DNA of 64,000 nt, taken from assembly GCA_946625225.1 (NCBI GenBank), contig CAMOTA010000001.1, positions 12,642 to 76,641 of the forward strand, written 5' to 3'. This DNA is from UBA9715 sp003452695. GTDB taxonomy: Bacteria; Actinomycetota; Coriobacteriia; Coriobacteriales; Eggerthellaceae. Each line of letters starts with the position of its first letter. Position 1 is the first letter of the stretch. The notes under the pieces are model-generated. The model was not told where the DNA came from. It worked only from the letters and a program-made list of their open reading frames with translations, and did no database searches. The position numbers and the translations under genes are program-made. This document shows positions 10,401-20,618 of this stretch, one piece after another.

Positions 10401-10445
10401 CGCCGCCAGCACCAGGCAAGCCGCCGATTTCAACAGCTTTCTCAT
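4470..10445 (-). CDS. Secreted 1991-residue repeat protein with BspA-type leucine-rich C-terminus
   Basis: A signal peptide (MRKLLKSAACLVLAAMTSLC, cleavage near AFA-ADP) starts this giant exported protein; GGAGAAGG precedes the ATG. Order of parts: a PPC-like beta domain (about 40-145, 'YTFTAPESGMYRFYST'); eleven imperfect repeats of about 98 residues (about 154-1233), each with a 'YI..dGyHaP...LYr' segment, '.G.DF.I.GY..yd...e.Y' and 'G.Y...L.a..gs..tGt' before 'DYsdL'; a second PPC-like domain; four FIVAR-like helical repeats (about 1338-1618, 'AYNALTDAQKA'); three InlB-B-like repeats (about 1620-1822, 'YTFAGWTPELAAATANAEY'); and a Lys-rich LRR_5/BspA-type tail. No LPXTG signal or C-terminal membrane segment is visible, so wall attachment, if any, is non-covalent. 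An adhesin role is inference. Confidence 0.85.
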   Translation of the reverse strand: MRKLLKSAACLVLAAMTSLCLGAAAFAADPHDGDLAAGSIETQDASLEVGQTVEVDYKGEPVVYTFTAPESGMYRFYSTGNYDTYLSVYADADGQENLGGNDDGGESTNFSLELYIGKGKTVYLYPRLLEESDWGTFKFKVVEGQDLEVTSIEDWVSQLDSNAYLERDGYHSPVFSLYYSLGDTNITLQQDDAFTVSGLMQYDSESQEYVPIEGDPSGNEYYYVTLQAKEGAPITGERIEEVYVRDYRDLSEWYVSIDEDAYIDNGIYHAPVVSVYRGGDSNTVSLTAGEDYIVGDCEQWDDDADDYVPVVGGPTEPGGYSIQITAKEGSGYTGTLREWITVKDYSDLQYWQYEISESGYIDVDGFHAPQLYLYKTSAGEKTILNQEGNFVLKDYAYWDEGAETYRPVEGVPQEAGDYEVTLKPAQGSSYTGTKTISLWVSDRLDISNWGTGRIGNAYIKKGQYIAPTFYLDNYAGDPTYEGETFEIAGYEKYDESTDEYTAVEGDIQQSGDYRAIATAINGYKGVTYFNFTVEDYSDIGNWSGWARENAYLEDGTYHEAVFTLYRYDSESEESVYLEQNTDFRIAGYRYWDEEEQSYLAVEGVPATAGNYEAILEAIEGSGYSGTYEASFTVEDYAYLQYWTPSYDGSYIDFDGFHDLEISLYRYKGDDRVNLVQDVDFFVDGYQVWDYDTEAYVALTGNPTQAGEYLVTLKAADGASVTGVKTLEVEVADYRELQYWDRNWQVAYIDSDGYHEPDFYLYRDKDDNRIYLRLGEDFEVEGYERYDLDEERYVAIDGKPTTSGNYRATLRALDTASVSGTNQISVEVYDYSKLNNLGGRVSQDSYMENGVFHAPTFVLSYCTDNVNDEYVYLTQGVDFEIAGYAQYDYEQDEYIDLQGNPATDGDYYAKLVPVEGSKWTGVKYFSFVVNDYSNLKYWDYDYSGGGIDIDGFYEPIFELYRRGSNYETFWLEQGKDFEISAYEKITYDYDDNEQYLPIEGAPEEPGEYRVTLSATAGASVTGTLKVSVYICDYHTLNNWYASRSGDGYIEAGVLHAPTFHLYHPGKNGDVRLEEGTDFVVAAYEQEAWDSQRGDYYYIECTPDKAGEYYARLEPASGSAYTGSRHVWFKVNDYSDLACWDFTHSSQAYIANGEFHAPTLYAYRYNGEDDEVYLNQGEDFTIVGYRSYDEDLDEYVDMEGVPSQPGAYIVVLEATDSAKVKGTKEYRIYVRNRVSSDATLAVGSPATISIAQRGDEHVLPFTAAKAGDYTFTVGTEGNLYRTVSIYDHADKTGYIDEAYYDDEDREAYDCTVYLEKDQTVYLFCSLSMYSTGNMTVSVSFADTTEVTAEDRAAAQQAAAQIDALGAITSLDQKAAVVAARNAYEALTDVQKDLVSSDQLDKLEAAEAAIAQLQTAADGEAADKNTAAVVSGQIEALGAITSLDQKASVVAARAAYTALSDAQKAYVTAEQLKALEDAEAAIAELQKQEDTRLANGVAAIIAELPAAADVKASDAEAITNALTAYNALTDAQKALLNPDDVTKLNAASEALAAVTSPDAIDNAQAASVSEGIANLPETVDLSHADAIVAMRNAYNALTDTQKAKVTNLTRLEAAEQRIALLSSTFTITFKNDNGAVLSTVTAAYGTMPTYAGSTPTKDDDAQYAYTFAGWTPELAAATANAEYTATYSAVPHTFAITWKDEDGTVLATTTAEYGAVPAYEGPAPTKASDARYSYTFAGWSPELAAATANAEYTAQYTSATRAYAITWANEDGTVLASDNVEYGALPAYKGATPTKAADAQFTYEFSGWSPSVAKVTGAATYIATFKATSKVLPVGKTVKSGAATYKVTKSGAAPEVALSSVAASVKSGIPASITINGVSYKVTSIAKNAFKGNKKLTKAVVSKSVKSIGAGAFQNCKKLKKATIGASVKTIGKNAFKGCAKLKTITVKSGNLNKAAIKNMLKGSKITTIKLSGKAAKAKKALYKKYAGKKVVVK

Positions 10446-10610
10446 GGCCTTCTCCTTCTCGCGCCCATTACGGTACAGCTACTCTATGCAGAGTTGTGGA
10501 AATAATACCATGACCTTTCTTGTTAAATATTAGAAATAATCGCTATTGACTACTATGACCAAGAGAAGGCAGCAGAGCTGGACCTACCCCTATTCCACCT
10601 GTTCGCAGAG

Positions 10611-10748
10611 CTAGTCAATTGCATCCAGCACATCCCCGTATCGCGCAACAACTTCATCGGCGATGCGTTCGAACTCGGGGATGTAGTCATGCAGCATCTT
10701 GTCCAGCAAGTCCTGCATGGCTTGCTCGTATTGGTTAAAGCGCCTCAT
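10611..10748 (-). CDS. Small protein overlapping the MNT nucleotidyltransferase; possible truncated HEPN-like partner
   Basis: A 45-residue frame (MRRFNQYEQAMQDLLDKMLH...) starts inside the 3' end of the nucleotidyltransferase gene, overlapping it by 14 bases. Translational coupling of this kind is usual for MNT/HEPN or HI0074-type pairs. The RFxxxExAMxxL start resembles the beginning of HI0074/HEPN partners, but those run to about 130 residues and carry an RxxxxH motif, which is missing here. It is probably a truncated partner or an unrelated small protein. Composition is acidic and helical. Function cannot be assigned from sequence. Confidence 0.45.
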   Translation of the reverse strand: MRRFNQYEQAMQDLLDKMLHDYIPEFERIADEVVARYGDVLDAID

Positions 10749-11022
10749 AGATAACCTTCCCATCGCGTTTTATGTTGGCAAGCAGTTCGGGAGATACATT
10801 CCCATCCAAGTTGACAATATCCACTTCAAGAAGAGACCAGAGCTTTTCCTGAACATCGTCTTCAAACGCAGGGAAATCAGAGCATCCGCTAATGGCAATG
10901 TCTATATCGCTCTTCTCTTCTGCATCTCCCCTTGCCCGCGACCCGAACAGCACGACTCTTTGCACATCGTGCTTCTTTGCGAACTTGGCTATCTGGTCGT
11001 ATACCCGAGAGATGCCAGCCAT
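10735..11022 (-). CDS. MNT-type minimal nucleotidyltransferase (antitoxin-like)
   Basis: This 95-residue protein is a minimal nucleotidyltransferase. It has the signature VVLFGSRARGDAEEKSDIDI, containing GSxRxG and the DxD metal-binding pair, followed by a third strand 'EVDIVNLD' that supplies the last acidic residue. Family knowledge: MntA-type enzymes modify and silence HEPN RNase toxins, and others pair with substrate-binding partners. The start at 11022 has GGAGG seven bases upstream; the longer upstream frame has no ribosome site. Only a 45-codon partner follows, so if a toxin-antitoxin pair existed, the toxin side appears eroded. All catalytic residues of the transferase look intact. 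Confidence 0.8.
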   Translation of the reverse strand: MAGISRVYDQIAKFAKKHDVQRVVLFGSRARGDAEEKSDIDIAISGCSDFPAFEDDVQEKLWSLLEVDIVNLDGNVSPELLANIKRDGKVIYEAL

Positions 11023-11092
11023 CGATTGTGCCTCCGTGCCACCTTGCGTCATACGCCATTGTACTGTATGCACCATGGTCCAAGATGCAAGC

Positions 11093-11124
11093 GGGCGCCG
11101 GAGAACCATCGCTCTCCGGCGCCC
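11093..11124 (-). terminator. Strong hairpin downstream of gyrA
   Basis: A perfect 12-bp stem (GGGCGCCGGAGA / TCTCCGGCGCCC) with an 8-nt loop begins 35 bases past the gyrA stop. The following U-tract is weak. It separates gyrA from the nucleotidyltransferase gene on the same strand. Confidence 0.65.
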
Positions 11125-11158
11125 GTAGTCTAGCTAGCCTGGGGGGTTTACCCTTGGA

Positions 11159-13876
<2,718 letters not shown>

Positions 13877-13947
13877 TGAATAACTCCTCGTAATGCTTCG
13901 CTATGCCTTCGCGCAAGCCAATGAATTCGTTTTCGGTGCAAATGCGG

Positions 13948-13985
13948 GCTGGGCCCAAGCCGACGCCATGCGCCTTGGGCCCAGC
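13948..13985 (-). terminator. Hairpin between gyrB and gyrA
   Basis: A perfect 12-bp stem (GCTGGGCCCAAG / CTTGGGCCCAGC) with a 14-nt loop sits just after the gyrB stop and about 70 bases before the gyrA start. No long U-tract follows, so it may attenuate or process the message rather than stop it. Confidence 0.5.
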
Positions 13986-13988
13986 TGG

Positions 13989-15953
13989 CTAGATGTCGAG
14001 GAAGCGGACGTCGCGGGCATGCGATTGTATGAAATCGCGGCGCGGTTCCACCTTATCGCCCATCAGGTCGCTTACGGCCCTTTCGGCTTCTGCGGCGTCG
14101 TCTATGTTCACCTGCAGAAGCGTCCTGCTCTTGGGCTCCATCGTTGTCTCCCATAGCTGTTCCGGGTCCATTTCGCCCAGACCCTTGTAGCGCTGGACGT
14201 CGAACTTGTCCGGATTGTCGTATTCCGCGAGCGTGCTCGAAAGCGCCTTCTCGTCGTAGATGTAGCGCTCCACCTTGGTGGTGCGGGAATTCTTCTTCTT
14301 CAAGCCGAAGATGGGAGGTTGCGCGATGTAGATGTAGCCGCGGTTGATGAGCTCGGGCATGTAGCGGTAGAAGAAGGTGAGCAGCAGGCAGCGGATATGG
14401 GCGCCGTCCACGTCTGCATCGGTCATGATGATGATGCGATGGTAGCGCGCCTTGTCGGCGTCGAAGTCATCGCCGATGTTGGTGCCGATGGCCGTGATAA
14501 GGCTGCTGATGGTCTCGGACGAAAGCGAGCGGTGCAGGCCCGCGCGCTCCACGTTCAAAATCTTTCCGCGCAGGGGAAGGATTGCCTGGTACTTGCGGTC
14601 GCGCGCCTGCTTGGCGCTGCCGCCTGCGGAATCGCCCTCTACGATGAAGATTTCGGAATTGGAGGGATCCTTCGAGGAACAATCGGCAAGCTTGCCCGGC
14701 AGGCTGAAGCTGTCCAGAACGCCCTTGCGCCGCGTGGCCTCGCGCGCCTTGCGCGCGGCCTCGCGCGCCTTCAGCGCTTGGCTTGCCTTGCCGACGATGC
14801 GTTTGGCCGGAGCGGGGTTCTCTTCCAGGTATTCGGCCAGGCCCTTGGTAACGGCAGTCTGCACCAGGCCGCGAATCTCGGTGTTCCCGAGCTTCGTCTT
14901 GGTCTGGCCCTCGAATTCCGGTTCGTGCAGCTTCACGCTGATGATGGCCGCCAATCCCTCGCGGCAGTCGTCGCCGGTCAGGTTGGAATCCTTTTCCTTC
15001 AGGATGTTCTTGGACCGCGCGTAGTCGTTTATGGTGCGCGTTACCGCCTGCTTGAAGCCGTCCAGATGCGTTCCGCCCTCGTGCGTGTTGATGTTGTTCG
15101 CGAAGGCCAGAACACCGTTCGAGCTGTACGAGCTCGTCCACTGCATCGACACCTCCACGGTGCCGTCTTCGTTTTCCGCCTCGAAGTAGATGGGCTTGTT
15201 CAGGGTTTCCTTGCCATCGTTCAGGTACTTCACGAAATCGACGATGCCGCCGTCGTACTTGAACGACACCGTGCGCGGCTCCTCTGCAGGTGCGCTCTGC
15301 AGGGAATGCACGTCGCTGCGCTCGTCGGTCAGCTCGATTTTCAGGCCCTTGTTTAAAAACGCCATCTCGCGGAAGCGGTTCTGCAGCGTTTCGAAATCGT
15401 ATATGCACGTGTCGGTGAATATCTCGGGGTCCGGCCAAAACGTGACCGTTGTGCCCGTCTTGCGCGATTTTCCAATTTCGTGCAGCTTTTCCACGGTCTT
15501 TCCGCGCTCGAACGATATCTCGTATTCCTTGCCGTCGCGGCGGACGTTCACCACCACTTTGCTCGAAAGCGCGTTCACGACGCTTACGCCGACGCCGTGC
15601 AAGCCGCCGGACACCTTGTAGCCCCCATCGCCGAACTTGCCGCCCGCGTGCAAGATGGTCAACACAACCTCGACCGTGGGCATCTTCTCGGTCTTGTGGC
15701 GTTCCACCGGAATGCCACGGCCGTTGTCGATGACGCAAATGGAATTGTCGGGACGGATGAACACTTGAATATGATCGCAGTATCCCGCAAGCGCCTCGTC
15801 CACGGAATTGTCCACGACCTCGTATACCAGATGGTGAAGTCCCAGCGGACCGGTCGAGCCGATGTACATGCCGGGGCGCTTGCGCACGGCTTCGAGCCCT
15901 TTCAAGACCTTGATGTCGTCTGCACCGTAATGCTCTTCGGGAATGCTTGCCAC
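13989..15953 (-). CDS. gyrB: DNA gyrase subunit B
   Basis: This 654-residue protein is the ATPase subunit of gyrase. Visible landmarks are the GHKL ATPase ('EVVDNSVDEALAGYC', 'VIDNGRGIPV', 'SGGLHGVGVSVVNAL'), the transducer region, the Toprim motifs EGDSAGGSAKQARDR and TDADVDGAHIR, and the C-terminal 'RYKGLGEMDPEQLWETTM'. Length fits the short Gram-positive form without the large insertion of enterobacterial GyrB. The start is GTG at 15953, with AAGGAG eight bases upstream and the conserved 'YGADDIKVLKGLEAVRKRPG' soon after. The 227-base gap upstream to the DUF721 gene presumably holds its promoter, but I cannot define boxes with confidence. Confidence 0.97.
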   Translation of the reverse strand: MASIPEEHYGADDIKVLKGLEAVRKRPGMYIGSTGPLGLHHLVYEVVDNSVDEALAGYCDHIQVFIRPDNSICVIDNGRGIPVERHKTEKMPTVEVVLTILHAGGKFGDGGYKVSGGLHGVGVSVVNALSSKVVVNVRRDGKEYEISFERGKTVEKLHEIGKSRKTGTTVTFWPDPEIFTDTCIYDFETLQNRFREMAFLNKGLKIELTDERSDVHSLQSAPAEEPRTVSFKYDGGIVDFVKYLNDGKETLNKPIYFEAENEDGTVEVSMQWTSSYSSNGVLAFANNINTHEGGTHLDGFKQAVTRTINDYARSKNILKEKDSNLTGDDCREGLAAIISVKLHEPEFEGQTKTKLGNTEIRGLVQTAVTKGLAEYLEENPAPAKRIVGKASQALKAREAARKAREATRRKGVLDSFSLPGKLADCSSKDPSNSEIFIVEGDSAGGSAKQARDRKYQAILPLRGKILNVERAGLHRSLSSETISSLITAIGTNIGDDFDADKARYHRIIIMTDADVDGAHIRCLLLTFFYRYMPELINRGYIYIAQPPIFGLKKKNSRTTKVERYIYDEKALSSTLAEYDNPDKFDVQRYKGLGEMDPEQLWETTMEPKSRTLLQVNIDDAAEAERAVSDLMGDKVEPRRDFIQSHARDVRFLDI

Positions 15954-16180
15954 GTGTTCTCCTTACTATTGCGTTTACGGCAGCGGGAAGGAATTACGGG
16001 AATCAGTCGCCGCGTTTCTCGTCCGTTTTAAGGATTGTCCCGCCAGTAGTCTTTAACCTGAGAAATATTACCATATCCTGTGGAATGAGAACAGAAGGCC
16101 ACACAACATGTTCAACTTTCGTTTTTAAGCTGTCTCTAATTGCGTCAGCGACCCGCAAAACGCCTTTGTGAGGAAATCTT

Positions 16181-16705
16181 TCAATCTCCAGCTTTTGTTC
16201 GCTTTATATCGGCCTTCATGGCTTTTTCCAACGATTCCCTCAGGCGGGCGTCCTCTATGGGCGAAACAGTTGATTCGACGAACGATTCCTCTTCCTTGCT
16301 TAACGCGGGTGCTTCGTCCTTTCTTTCTTCAATCTCCTGCCCCTCGTAAGCATAGGGATGGTTGTTCTTGTACTTGCCACGCGATACGTGTATGTCGAAC
16401 CGGGCGATGTCCTCTCCGAAAAGCTCGAGGAACTTCAAGCGGATAAGCTCGCGTTGCGCATTCAGCTCCGCGGCGAATATCGATTCGTCCACATATACTA
16501 TGAGCGTGGGCAAGTCGCCGCGTTTCACTATGTACACGTTGTTGGTATGGGCCAGGAACAATTCGGCCAGGTCACCGTACACCACATTCAAAGCCTGGCG
16601 ATAGCGCTCGCGCACCTGATGGGTGCGGTACATGATGCGCGCCTGTTCCGAATCGCCCGACAAGCTGGCTATGAGCTTGTCTACGCCGGCCCCTATCTTA
16701 TGCAT
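16181..16705 (-). CDS. DUF721 / DciA-family protein
   Basis: This 174-residue protein has the DUF721 fold: 'QALNVVYGDLAELFLAHTNNVYIVKRGDLPTLIVYVDESIFAAELNAQRELIRLKFLELFGE'. In that region, alternating strands and an 'aeL..q...l...ln' helix are typical. In bacteria lacking DnaC or DnaI, DciA proteins load or assist the replicative helicase DnaB. In Actinomycetota the gene characteristically follows recF, as here, where its ATG overlaps the recF stop by 8 bases and so suggests translational coupling. The acidic C-terminal tail (about 125-174) is not conserved in the family. The family call is firm; the helicase-loading role is family knowledge. Confidence 0.85.
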   Translation of the reverse strand: MHKIGAGVDKLIASLSGDSEQARIMYRTHQVRERYRQALNVVYGDLAELFLAHTNNVYIVKRGDLPTLIVYVDESIFAAELNAQRELIRLKFLELFGEDIARFDIHVSRGKYKNNHPYAYEGQEIEERKDEAPALSKEEESFVESTVSPIEDARLRESLEKAMKADIKRTKAGD

Positions 16706-17822
16706 GGCGCCGCCCCTCTTCCAAATTCACGATGCGGGCGTCGCCTAGCACATCGTTGTCGAAAGGGGCAAGGTCGGTGGCCGTGATGAAGGTCTGCATA
16801 TCCCCCTTCACGTTGGAGAGGAGCATTTCCCGACGCGACCCATCCAGTTCGCTGAGAACATCGTCCAGTAGAAGGACAGGGGCCGTTTGCAACATGCTCT
16901 TCACCATGTCCACCTCCGCCAATTTCCAAGCCAAGACAACGCTTCGCTGCTGGCCTTGGCTTGCATAGAGCGAGGCGTTCCTTCCCGCAACGAAAAAGGA
17001 GATGTCGTCGTTATGGGGCCCTATCAGGCATCGGCGGCGGGCACGCTCTTCCCCGGCTTTGTAGGCAAGGCTCTGTTCCATGAGAAGGCGGACTTCGTCG
17101 CGGCTGTATTCCCGAAGCTCATCCCGCTCTATCCCATCCATCCTCAGCCACGAAGGCAGGTACTGGGCGGCAAAGTCCTCGCCCGACTGAGACAGTTCGC
17201 CATATCTTTCCTGCACGAGAGGAACGAGCCTCTTGAACAGCGAATGACGATAGCAGAACAACTGCGCGCCGCAGCGTACCAGGGTTTCGCCCACCGCTTC
17301 CACCAGATCTTGGGAAGCCTCCTCTTTCAGAAGCCGGTTCTTATAGCGCAGGGCCTTCTCGTAGTCGTTGCGGATTACGTGGTAGTTTGCGGAAAGCTGC
17401 ATGCCCATGTCGTCTATGGCCTTGCGTTTCACGGATGCAGACTTCTTCACCAATTCCAAATCGTCGGGGGTGAAGGAAACCGCGGGAAGAATGCCGCGCA
17501 TGTCGCTGGAGGGTTTCGCCTTGCCGTTCAGCTCGTAGCGCTTCTTGCCCGGTTCCACGTAAAGCGTGCAGGTAAGGTCCCTGTTGCCGTCTTCCAGCCT
17601 GGTTTGAACGCGTGCTGCGGCGGCTCCTTCTCGAATGAGCTCCGAAAGCTGTTTGTGGCGCAACGCGGAAGTGGCGGTTATCAGGTTCACCGCTTCGAGC
17701 ACGTTGGTCTTGCCGATGGCGTTGCGCCCGACGAGCACGGTTACCCTACCGATGTCTTCGAGGGCGAAGTGCTCGTAATTCCTGAAATCCAGAAGGTCGA
17801 GCGATCTGATATTCAAGCCCAT
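16698..17822 (-). CDS. recF: DNA replication and repair protein RecF
   Basis: This 374-residue SMC-like ATPase acts with RecO and RecR to load RecA at gaps. The Walker A motif is VLVGRNAIGKTNVLEAVNLI near the N-terminus. The signature region is 'YASQGQQRSVVLAWKLAE', and Walker B is 'PVLLLDDVLSELDGSRR', followed by 'QTFITATDL'. Length and motif spacing are normal. It begins 18 bases after the dnaN stop and overlaps the DUF721 start, so dnaN-recF-DUF721 looks like one transcription unit reading away from the origin. Confidence 0.97.
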   Translation of the reverse strand: MGLNIRSLDLLDFRNYEHFALEDIGRVTVLVGRNAIGKTNVLEAVNLITATSALRHKQLSELIREGAAAARVQTRLEDGNRDLTCTLYVEPGKKRYELNGKAKPSSDMRGILPAVSFTPDDLELVKKSASVKRKAIDDMGMQLSANYHVIRNDYEKALRYKNRLLKEEASQDLVEAVGETLVRCGAQLFCYRHSLFKRLVPLVQERYGELSQSGEDFAAQYLPSWLRMDGIERDELREYSRDEVRLLMEQSLAYKAGEERARRRCLIGPHNDDISFFVAGRNASLYASQGQQRSVVLAWKLAEVDMVKSMLQTAPVLLLDDVLSELDGSRREMLLSNVKGDMQTFITATDLAPFDNDVLGDARIVNLEEGRRHA

Positions 17823-17840
17823 GGGCTTATCCCCGAACCG

Positions 17841-18932
17841 CTAGATGCGCACCGGCATGACCAGGTACAGGTAGTTTTCCCCTTCGTCGCCCTTCATTAT
17901 CCCGGGTTTCAACGGCCCCTGAATTTCCAGGAAAACGCGAGACGAATCCATGGCTGCAAGCCCTTCGTTCATATAGTGGCTGTTGAACCCTATTTCCACA
18001 TCGGCGCCTTCCACGTCGGCACGGACGAGTTCCTGCGTGGATCCCGCATCCTGGCTAGTGGAAAGCTGAATGGACTGGCTTTCCGCGCTTATGCTTACAC
18101 GGACTTGGGAACCCGAATGGTCCAGCAGCGATGCGCGCTTCACCGCAGAGGAAAGCGCGGCGCGGTCCACGATGCAGCGGGTTTCGTACGAAGAGGGGAT
18201 AAGCTGCTTGTAATTGGGATAGCGCCCCTCTATTCGCCTGTTGATGAAAACCGTGCCCCCGTACGATACGATAATCTGGTTTTCCGCGAGGGACAGCGTT
18301 ATATCCTCGCCGGTTTTGGGAAGAGAGGCCAGGTCGGACATGAAGGAACCGGCCACGACCGCATTGAAGTCTTCCCGCTGCCCCTCCAACGGCAGCTGGG
18401 TCATGGCCAAGCGGTACGAATCGGTTGCCACGAGCTTCAAAGTGCCTTCCTCGACCGCTATGTACACGCCGGTAAGAATAGCCCTGCTCTCGTCGCGCGA
18501 CACGACGCGGCACACCTTGCGCGCCATGGTGGAAAAATCGTCGAAGGGAACGGAAACGCTCTGTTCGGGCAGGATTTCGGGAAAAGCGGGGAAATCGACC
18601 GGATTCAAGCATCTAATGGAAAACGAGGAGGATTCGCACGATACGATTGCAGATTCCTCGTCGGCTTCCACATGCACTGCGGCATCGGGGAGGTTCTTAA
18701 CGATGTCGCTTATCAGCTTTCCAGGAAAGACCGCCTTCCCCTCTTCCTCGACAAGCGCCATCACCGTGTATTGAATGGAAAGCTCCAGGTCCGTGGATTG
18801 AAAGGTTACCTCGTCTCCCTTCGCTTCTGCGTAAATGCCCGAAAGAACCGGCATGGTGGATTTGTTGGTTATGCCTTTTTGCACGATTACCAGGGAATTT
18901 TGAAGCTCTGCTTGGTTGATGCTGAATTTCAT
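17841..18932 (-). CDS. dnaN: DNA polymerase III beta subunit (sliding clamp)
   Basis: This 363-residue clamp begins MKFSINQAELQNSLVIVQKG and ends 'GENYLYLVMPVRI', the usual clamp C-terminus with the hydrophobic PVR motif. Three repeated clamp domains are evident from length and from 'LSGIYAEAKGDEVTFQSTDLE', 'ILTGVYIAVEEGTLKLVATDS' and 'IEIGFNSHYMNEGL'-type segments. I chose the ATG at 18932 because GAGGAG precedes it; an in-frame ATG eight codons upstream lacks a site. It is the first minus-strand gene left of the origin region, and dnaA is not beside it in the same direction, contrary to the usual dnaA-dnaN pair. Confidence 0.97.
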   Translation of the reverse strand: MKFSINQAELQNSLVIVQKGITNKSTMPVLSGIYAEAKGDEVTFQSTDLELSIQYTVMALVEEEGKAVFPGKLISDIVKNLPDAAVHVEADEESAIVSCESSSFSIRCLNPVDFPAFPEILPEQSVSVPFDDFSTMARKVCRVVSRDESRAILTGVYIAVEEGTLKLVATDSYRLAMTQLPLEGQREDFNAVVAGSFMSDLASLPKTGEDITLSLAENQIIVSYGGTVFINRRIEGRYPNYKQLIPSSYETRCIVDRAALSSAVKRASLLDHSGSQVRVSISAESQSIQLSTSQDAGSTQELVRADVEGADVEIGFNSHYMNEGLAAMDSSRVFLEIQGPLKPGIMKGDEGENYLYLVMPVRI

Positions 18933-19641
18933 CGGCAAATCTCCTCTCGTTTTCAACGATTATAGCAGGCAAGCCATCCAAACGAACTATCCGCTTGCCC
19001 GGGCTTTTCCTCCACGGTTCGCACGGTTTCAGAGATGGCACGTCCCCGCGTTCCGCGGCCCAGCCGGATGCCTGAATTCACCCATTAGTGAATAACCCTG
19101 TTTTTATCGCAGGGAAACGGTTGAAAAAAGTGGAAAAGGTGGATAACTGCAGTTTTGCCTGATTTACTATGTGGAAAACTATTTTCACCGAACGCCGTCT
19201 CGGCGTTGTCAAGTCTTTTCTTTTAAGTCTTTCATCTGCGCATTTACATCCCAGATGAAAATATAATGGCCTCTGAACTGGTATTTTAGGTTTTTCATAA
19301 ATCTAGAAAAAAGAGGAAATCTGCGTTTTCGCAGGCCATTTCAATTATAGGGATATTCATCCATTTTCAAATGCCTGCGCTCATCTGGGCTTCGCTTTAT
19401 CGTTCCTGATAGGCGAGTTATTAACATTTTTCAACATTTTTCCCGTGCATTCATTCACGTTCATTCGCAGTTTTCCACTTTTCTTGAACAAATTGGGGAT
19501 AAGTCTGGAATACCGCTTGTCACAGCGTTTTCTTTTTCAGGTGAATTCTTTCCACCGAATTCCATCATGCTTATAATTCACAGTTGTGTCCGATGAATCG
19601 GCCTCGTGGCAACCGGCAATGGAAACAGGGAATATCTGGCA
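18933..19641. other. Putative replication origin region (dnaN side) with DnaA-box-like sequences
   Basis: About 700 bases without a gene separate divergent dnaN and the ATPase/winged-helix gene, exactly where gene direction switches. It is AT-rich compared with its surroundings (for example 19240-19320 and 19420-19445). DnaA-box-like sequences, written as the strand shown: AGTGGAAAA (19129), GGTGGATAA (19138), TGTGGAAAA (19170), TTTTCCACT (19471) and TGGGGATAA (19494). The 19170 copy is the exact complement of TTTTCCACA. A TATAAT at 19572 may be the -10 box of the plus-strand gene. Origin function is inferred from position, box clustering and strand switch. Confidence 0.65.
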
Positions 19642-20433
19642 ATGCAGACTGACTTCGATTATTCGCACGTAAGCACCACCGCGCGCGTGGCATGCTACGA
19701 CGACTTGAAATCGGCGCCGCGCATTACGGAAATTCCCCCCGCGGACACTACGGAATACATAGAGAAGCTGACCACCACGGTATACGAGCAAGCTCGGATG
19801 ATGGGTGGAAAAATTCCCTACACGTTGGTTCGGGAAGTCTCGGAAAACTTCATCCACGCCCAGTTCAAGGAAATAGTGGTATCCATACTGGACGACGGGA
19901 ACACCATTCGCTTTGCCGACCAGGGGCCGGGAATCGCCGAAAAGGAAAACGCCAAGAAACCAGGGTTCTCGTCTGCGATAGAACCCATGAAACACTACAT
20001 TCGCGGTGTTGGATCTGGGTTTCCCATCGTTAAGGATTACCTGGACGACCGCGATGGGTCCATCGTCATCGAAGACAACCTGAACACGGGCGCCGTCGTA
20101 ACCATAACGCTCGAGCATAGCCCGTCCGCAGAACGCCCCTCGGCGCAAGCCAAGCGTTCCGATGGCCAGGCATCGAGCTCGCCAAGCCCTTCGCAGCGCA
20201 TCCCCATTTCCTCGCTCTACCGGCTTTCCCCCCGGGAACGGCAGTTCCTGGATGCGCTTATGCGCGAAGGCGAGCTGGGCGTTACGGAACTGAAGGAGAT
20301 TACCGACACGCCGGGATCGACGACGTTCAATACGCTGAAGAAACTGGAAGAAGCCGGTCTGGTCGCGAAGAGCCCCTCCAAGAAGCGCATGTTAACGGAC
20401 ATCGGCTACGAAGTTGCGATGAGCGGCGACTAA
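19642..20433 (+). CDS. GHKL-type ATPase with C-terminal winged-helix domain
   Basis: This 263-residue protein sits between the putative origin and dnaA. Residues about 30-165 form a histidine-kinase-like ATPase. It has an N box (LVREVSENFIHA), a G1 box with DxGxG (FADQGPGI), a G2 box (RGVGSGFPIVKDYL) and a final strand ('GAVVTITLEH'). There is no phospho-acceptor His domain, so it resembles SpoIIAB/RsbW-type ATPases rather than a sensor kinase. After a Ser/Pro-rich linker, residues about 205-263 form a MarR-like winged helix ('LGVTELKEITDTPGSTTFNTLKKLEEAGLVAKS'). Function is unknown; an ATP-sensing regulator of dnaA or the origin is speculation from location. A GTG at 19606 is an alternative start, but AGGGAA favours the ATG. 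Confidence 0.75.
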   Translation: MQTDFDYSHVSTTARVACYDDLKSAPRITEIPPADTTEYIEKLTTTVYEQARMMGGKIPYTLVREVSENFIHAQFKEIVVSILDDGNTIRFADQGPGIAEKENAKKPGFSSAIEPMKHYIRGVGSGFPIVKDYLDDRDGSIVIEDNLNTGAVVTITLEHSPSAERPSAQAKRSDGQASSSPSPSQRIPISSLYRLSPRERQFLDALMREGELGVTELKEITDTPGSTTFNTLKKLEEAGLVAKSPSKKRMLTDIGYEVAMSGD

Positions 20434-20618
20434 CCGCGCAAGGGGAAACCGGCAACTACGCAAGGACAGCTCACCACTTATAGAAGCCCCTTGGTGCTTA
20501 CACTTACTAGCCGGTTTCCTTGTGGGCGCGGTTCCTGCGGGGGGCACTCAGAGGGACGGGAGCGTCCCCCAGGCACCCGGCCGGCGGCGGGGACAGGCGG
20601 GGCGGGAGGCTCTCGTGG

